Part shown: positions 58,731-64,000 of the stretch, piece by piece
Layout of the letters: each line of letters opens with the position of its first letter
Numbering within the stretch: position 1 is the stretch's first letter
Assembly (NCBI GenBank): GCA_963930655.1
Contig: OZ005617.1
Coordinates: 5,954,501 to 6,018,500, forward strand
Reading direction: 5' to 3'
Source of the DNA: Myrica gale
Taxonomy: Eukaryota; Streptophyta; Magnoliopsida; Fagales; Myricaceae
Length of the DNA stretch: 64,000 nucleotides
The notes under the pieces: generated by a model
What the model was told of the DNA's origin: nothing
Seen by the model: the letters and a program-made list of their open reading frames with translations, nothing else
Databases searched by the model: none
Translations under genes and position numbers: made by a program

Positions 58731-59450
58731 ACTTACCATTAAATAAAACATTTAGGTGAATCTAAGTGTCAATATTTCTATACTCTTTAGTCGCCGGCCA
58801 GTTAGGAGAACGATCTGAAGGAAGATATCCTCAAAATTTCTCATTGTATTTTTATACACAAATATACTTACATGCCAACTACAATTGAAGTTAAATAGTT
58901 CTCATTTTGTCATCAAATATGGATCTTCATTTGATGGATATCAGACAACGGGCGGTATGATAATTGGGGTATTAAGTGAAATCTCAAAATGAGGGTTTTT
59001 ATAATAATTTATAAAATAATATATTTAAATATAAAAATCAATGGATTAGATCGCTTCTAAGTTAAATTCGGTGACATTAAATGTTCTTTTAATAAGGCTT
59101 GTTAGAGAAAAATTAAAATTGTGGGCCTTAGAACCCGGCCCTGATGTCAGATATATTCTTTGTAATTTGTTTGTTTTTTATTGGGCAAAGATTGGTTCAA
59201 CTTTCCATAATAAACGTGGGCTTCCAGACCATGTTGGGCTTCTGGTTCAGTTTTTCCTGAAAACAGGACGAGAGCATTCATTGCCAGTCCCACATTGGCT
59301 TTACAGAGGCCCACTTGAGCTACTCAATTTCTGAAAAGAGGCGGAGTGCAGGACGATGATGTCGGGAAGTGCACAGAGTTGCAGAATCTCATCCTTCCGG
59401 CTATTTTTTTTTTCTAAGCCATCCTTCCGGCTATTTGGCACTGAGAGAGG
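58731..59450. other. upstream region of the FAX gene
   Basis: AT-rich to about 59100, then less so. Presumed promoter and leader of the gene starting at 59451. A T-run at 59404-59412 lies within a local repeat of CCATCCTTCCGGCTATTT (about 59390-59440). The 87-codon frame at 59071-59334 has no recognisable domain. Confidence 0.4.
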
Positions 59451-62400
59451 ATGTCTTTCTCCTCGTCCTATTCGTTACTGATTCCGGCTCCAGCCACGGG
59501 TTGTTTCCACGGGCATCATCATAGTCGTCGTCTAAAATGCGGTCCAGTAGCATTGAATTGGAGTAAGAGTTGTCAACATGCTGGTTCATTCCTCTCTGCT
59601 CCAAGGATGAGGAAGGCCAAATCCCGCAGACGACGTCTTTTTCACTGCAAATCTCAACTGGCGGAGCTTGCCCCTGCCACCTCTGCCGCCTATGGGCTTC
59701 TGCTGCTTGGCGGCGGTCTCTTTGCCTGTAAACTTCATTCCTTTCCTTCTTCTTTTTTTGGGCTTTCTATCCAGGAGCTCTTTTAATTTGTTATCCTTCC
59801 CGGTTTTGCACATTGGGCTTGCAGATACAAAATCAGGAAGCAAGGGATCACTTTTCGGCGGACTCACTGGGGCAGCTCTGATGGCATCTGTACTTTAGCT
59901 TTTCAACCACTGCTTTCTCAAGTTGTAATTTACTATTTGAATTGCCAGCAGGTTTCTCATTTTTCCCCAGAACGAACAACTGTCTTTTTTAATTTATTTT
60001 TCAGTCGCTGTCTGGAATCATATTACTAGTCTACTAGATAGTCATAAATACGTCGAACATAGACACATATGGTTTGTTCTGTTCAAATCAGACTCTTCTT
60101 CTCATGTTACTTTTCTTTCGGCTTATACTGCTCAGTGGCGGAACCAGGACTCAAGTTGAGGGGGGGCAAACTCCTAAAGCGAAATGACAAATTTTTTTCT
60201 TACTTAATGCAAAAGGCGTTTTAGAGTTAAAATAACGAAAACTAATGAATAAAAACATTAAAAATATTGAAATACACTACCGTAACTCCTTAAAAAAATA
60301 TTCTTACTCATAATTTTTGAATCATAGCTCTCTAAAACCCCTCATTATTTTCTCATATTGCTTATTGGTTTTGAACCATAACTCTCTAAAACCCCTCATT
60401 ATTTTCCCATTTTGCTTCTTAGGAAAATCATGACCAACAAGCCAAGTGATTGAAAAGGAATTTTGATCAAATACTCCTTACGAATTTAATCACCAATCCC
60501 AACATCATATTCTTCAATGAGTTTACGTAACCTTGAGTCAGCAATAATATAATCCAGATTAAACAAAAGACAAGGTCTTTTCGAACTAATATTCGCATCA
60601 AAAGTAGGAGTACTAAGCGATTCCACATTGGCTGACTTTTTTTTTATCCAAAACTTATCCATAATCTAAACAAAACAAAATGAAAATTCATCAACCAATT
60701 CAATTCACTAATCAAAATTAAAAACAATAAAACTTTAAACACCAACGTTCTAATCTCTTCACATATACAACATTTACATGTCTACTAGGTTACTATCATG
60801 TTCAACATATTAAATAATCGAACTATAAATGAACAAAGATTTATAAACCCCATATCTCCTCTCTCCCTCTTATGCATGGGATGTGAGAAATTTGAGACAA
60901 GTAATCAACATGTAATTCTCCTACCTACTCTACTGCTGAACAACTCTTCAAACTAATCTAAATACATTTTCCCCAAAAACAATGGGATTATATTGCCAGA
61001 TTTTGGCACTCTATAAGTAGAAAATATGTGTATTGAATATATTTTTATAGTAAAATAGATATAATGAACAGAAACAATAAAAAAGTCATAATGTTGAAAG
61101 ACTTGACTTATAAACCACAACACATTAAACTTAGCAGCACAAATAGATAGGAAAATACATATAAAATATATATATATGGGTTGGAGTTATATGATTTGAG
61201 AATTTTAAATCTTTGGAGGCGGATAATTTTGAGAGGAAAAAAACCTTGAATCTTTGAAAGTCGTGTGGAAGTGGGGGGAGGGACCCACACAAGAAATAAA
61301 AGATGAAAAAATCCTCTTTGCTCATGGGAGCTTGTATAAATTATCAGTCCTTACTATCAAGAACGTCTTTTTGCAATATACTAGCTATGTTTTGGTATGG
61401 CTCCAGGAAAACAGAGTTCCAATTAGTTATATTTGTCAGATTCCCAACTAGCCTTTTCCTTTTTGGGCAACAACCTTGGAAGTCTCTGTGTTGCAAGTAC
61501 TGTGTTTTTCAGAGTTGTGTAGACTCCAACCAAATGAGTTGGCACAGCATTTGCTAACGCTTATCGTAACACATATTTGTTGGATTAGGGGTGGGTTTGT
61601 GTGGTAAAATTTTTGGTATTGGATTTAGTGTTGGTATTGGGTTTAGTGAAAAAGTGAAGAGATAGGTAATAGTTTATAGTTTTTGTAATTTTTTTATATT
61701 TTTTTATGGAAGAGAGAGAAATTATATTAGAGTATTTTATTAGAAGAGAGATAAAATTTTGGAGAAAATTTTACATGCAAACGCAGCCTAGGTCTACGAT
61801 CTGATTGGAAGCCTGTACCAGTTCCATCTCACGACGGAGGAGACCTTTGCAACTCGTAAAACAAATTGATGGCCAAAATTCTCTAGTAAAGGCCCTTCTG
61901 AATGCTAGTTATCTTATTATGGTGCAACTGGTTTCCCATGTGCAATATAGCGCTTTAGAAAAGGTGTAGCCATTTCTATCGAGCCCCAGATCTTTATCAA
62001 GCCCAAGTACATTAGGGTGGGTTTGTTTTGTAAAATTTTAGTGTTGTTAAAATTTTAGATATTGGGTTTAGTGAAAAAGTGAAGAGAGGTAATTTTTTAT
62101 ATTTTTTTTAATGAAAAGTTATGATTTGATGTGGAAGAAAGAGATTATATTGTAATAGTTTATTGTGTTAAAATTTTTACGGGTATAAAATTTTAGGACA
62201 CAAACACCTTAATAGGCTTCCTTGCTATGCCAACCCTTTACATTGACTGATAAGTCAAGTGATCCAAATCTAGGACTTTGGAAAGAGAAAAGTTATTAGT
62301 TTTATGAGTTAGATACTTTTAGTCAACATGCTTCTATGGCTTCCACTATTCACTTGAAAGTGCTGGGCCTGGGCCATATCAGCTTGTACCTGTCTTATTT

Positions 62401-63783
62401 GTCAATTACTTGAAGTCAACTTGCTTCTAGGCCTTCTGTGGCTTCCATTGTTCACTTGAAAATGGTGGGCCATACCACTTGTACAAGTCTTATTTGTCAG
62501 ACATAAAAGTTGGAATTGTTATTATTCCTATGCTCTGTAGATTGATTTTGTTAAGTTCCCCTTTGTATCTTTCCTCAAATCTCAATTTTGGCTTCGACAC
62601 TCGGTTATACTAGTGATAAATTTGGTGTTGGATCCACTTACTCTCCTTTTCTTCCATGTGAGTCCTTTGGTTGTTGTGGTTACCTGACCTCCGTTGTTTG
62701 ACCTTGATATTGCTTTTTAAGGGTCTTACTGCGGTAGGGTTAATCTTCTATTCCAGTGATTAAAAGGTTATGGAGGACTGTGAGAGACCTGACATAGTGC
62801 AGTTAACTGGAGTATTGCTCATGCTACCTCGATAGTTTTGTTTTTTTAGGATATGATTGATATAGAATTCTAGTGAATTCAATATCTACGTTTGGTTGAT
62901 CCAGGTATGCATGCATTGTATAGGAGTGGAAGGAAGAAGTTTAAGGCTTTTCCAAGGAAATCCAAAGCATGTGGTAGTAAAAAAAACATGTAATCTCTTA
63001 GTACTACATTCGTCATAATTCTGTTGTGCGTCTGCGCGTGTTTTTTCCCCCTGCGGTTGGACGATACCAACATGGTTGGTCTTATCTCTGAACTAGTAAT
63101 GCAAAAGCAATCTGAATAATCTGGGAAATTCTTGTAGCCAAATTAGAAACATTTCCTTGTTTTGATTCCGTTGTGTATCTGCATGCGTGTGTTTTTTTGC
63201 CCTACAGTTGGATGAGACCACTATGGTTAGTCTTATTTAAGAAGTAATGCAAAAGCAATCTGAATAATCTGCGAAGTTCTTGTATCCAAATTAGAAATTT
63301 CCTTATTACAAGTTCAGTATGCCCCCAACCACCCACCAGAAACAGTTAAGCTTTTAACCCAGTTTATTCTCTGTTCCCATTAGGCTTACTTTCTTATGCA
63401 AGTACCAGACACAAGAGCTGTTGGCGATGCTGTTTGGTTTGGATCCGCATTCCTATTCTTTTCTGTATTTGGTACATATTTTCAATGTCTTTTAAACTCT
63501 GATCATCTATATTGAATTACAGTTGTCTATGCAGGATAACTTTCTTTCATATTAGATGTTGTGTTTGGTGAAGTCTAACTTGAGGCCTTCTCTCTTTCTT
63601 TCTCTCTCCTCCCCCCTCTCCCTTTTCTCTCCCGGGGCACTCTCTCTCTTTCTTTTGATTTTTTTGTTTTCAGCTATACGATTGGCAGCTACACAAAAGC
63701 TGACTCCTGCAGGCCCTTTGCTAGCCCTTTCTATATGTGCATTGGCGGTGTTTATATCAGCATATCTTCAAGATAAGGTCTGA
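59451..63783 (+). CDS. FAX4: FATTY ACID EXPORT (TMEM14 family) chloroplast protein, FAX4-like
   Basis: Four exons: 59451-59727, 59825-59889, 63384-63471 and 63674-63783, all GT..AG and all phases consistent, giving 179 residues. The first approximately 65 residues are Ser/Arg-rich with no acidic residues (MSFSSSYSLL..., RMRKAKSRRRRLF), a typical plastid transit peptide. The Tmemb_14 domain follows: AAYGLLLLGGGLFAY, TKSGSKGSLFGGLTGAALMAS, AYFLMQVPDTRAVGDAVWFG, FLFFSVF, then RLAATQKLTPAGPLLALSIC and VFISAYLQDKV, giving four hydrophobic segments. Known: FAX proteins export fatty acids across the plastid inner envelope. From memory Arabidopsis FAX4 is At1g33265 and 177 residues, close in length and adjacent to the kinase gene. 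The FAX-family call is firm; the '4' rests on length and neighbourhood. Intron 2 (59890-63383) is 3.5 kb and filled with repeats. Confidence 0.93.
60133..60180. mobile_element. solo hAT-like end in the FAX intron
   Basis: CAGTGGCGGAACCAGGACTC followed by GAGGGGGGGCAAA is the same kind of terminus as the hAT at 54426. No matching right end or 8-bp repeat of the flank was found nearby, so its extent (perhaps to about 61250) is unknown. The remaining intron (60180-61580) is AT-rich with no gene. Confidence 0.5.
61588..61787. mobile_element. Tourist-like MITE A
   Basis: Inverted ends GGGGTGGGTTTGTGTGGTAA and, reversed, GGCTGCGTTTGCATGTAAAA. Flanks TTA (61585-61587) and CTA (61788-61790) fit a one-base-changed 3-bp duplication. 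Shares GGGTTTAGTGAAAAAGTGAA with MITE B. Confidence 0.65.
62015..62208. mobile_element. Tourist-like MITE B
   Basis: Ends GGGTGGGTTTGTTTTGTAAA and, reversed, GGTGTTTGTGTCCTAAAATT, with exact TTA duplications (62012-62014 and 62209-62211). Same family as MITE A 230 bp upstream; both lie inside the FAX intron. Confidence 0.75.
62318..62510. repeat. imperfect tandem duplication, about 100-bp unit
   Basis: AGTCAACATGCTTCTATGG...TTGTACCTGTCTTATTTGTCA is followed by AGTCAACTTGCTTCTAGGC...TTGTACAAGTCTTATTTGTCA. Within the FAX intron. Confidence 0.75.
63014..63305. repeat. imperfect tandem duplication, about 147-bp unit
   Basis: ATAATTCTGTTGTGCGTCTG...AAGCAATCTGAATAATCTG...AAATTAGAAACATTTCC recurs from about 63161 (GATTCCGTTGTGTATCTG...AAGCAATCTGAATAATCTG...). 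Lies about 80 bp before exon 3 of the FAX gene. Confidence 0.8.
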
Positions 63784-64000
63784 TCTCTGAATCGTCTCTA
63801 ATATGACGAAGGATTGCTCAGAGATGGGCGGCCTCGTCTTAATTTATAAGCTGCCTTGATCTGGGTTTTGTCCTCTGACTTAAAGCAGACATCTTAACAG
63901 TGGTTACTGCTTTTTTTGCGACCTGAATATATTTCTGATAAGAGTAAGAAACTCATTTGAACTCGTATTATTTAGGAGTCTTGGTGACATAGTTTGAAGT
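63784..64000. other. 3' flank of the FAX gene
   Basis: Presumed 3' UTR. No further gene is visible before the window ends. Confidence 0.5.

Overview
The window is nuclear DNA of a flowering plant, most likely a eudicot. It is AT-rich and carries spliced genes with GT..AG introns (receptor-like kinase, DUF604 glycosyltransferase, FATTY ACID EXPORT protein, DUF247 protein). Much of the rest is transposable elements: Copia, L1-type LINE, hAT, CACTA, Mutator-like elements, MITEs and an endogenous pararetrovirus relic. No bacterial features, tRNA, rRNA or CRISPR were seen.

Host genes, left to right: a DUF604 (fringe-like, GT31-type) glycosyltransferase, first exon only, minus strand (62-970); a receptor-like cytoplasmic kinase with one intron (16745-18049); a three-exon plant membrane protein carrying two frameshifts (20767-23236); a weak two-exon candidate (38825-40109); a DUF247 gene (42397-43893); a broken second copy of the membrane-protein gene (44542-46822); and a four-exon FAX/TMEM14 chloroplast fatty-acid exporter (59451-63783) with a 3.5-kb intron. 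From memory, the DUF604, kinase and FAX genes match the Arabidopsis neighbours At1g33250, At1g33260 and At1g33265. If so, this is a conserved block stretched by about 40 kb of later insertions.

Transposon layers: 1663-5890 is a hAT-like element holding a Mutator-like MITE, a 201-bp tandem repeat and a decayed pararetrovirus piece. 6672-10739 is a CACTA element (TSD AAA) with a captured RING-protein exon. 12314-15123 is a Copia with LTRs, PBS, PPT and TSD intact but integrase deleted. 24139-35975 is a LINE split by a 4.8-kb Pack-MULE-like element (26957-31737) carrying exons of chloroplast FtsY and of ribosomal protein uL13. 44748-45649 is a small LINE with a 16-bp TSD. 46819-51766 is a Copia with a truncated 5' LTR. 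54426-56416 is a hAT with a perfect 8-bp TSD whose 3' end is duplicated in inverted orientation inside its 5' side.

A segmental duplication links about 21789-36306 with 44488-52545. Different elements sit in the two copies, so the relative order of events can be read directly. Two smaller duplications link 19020-19690 with 58070-58680, and 38205-38475 with 54370-57010.
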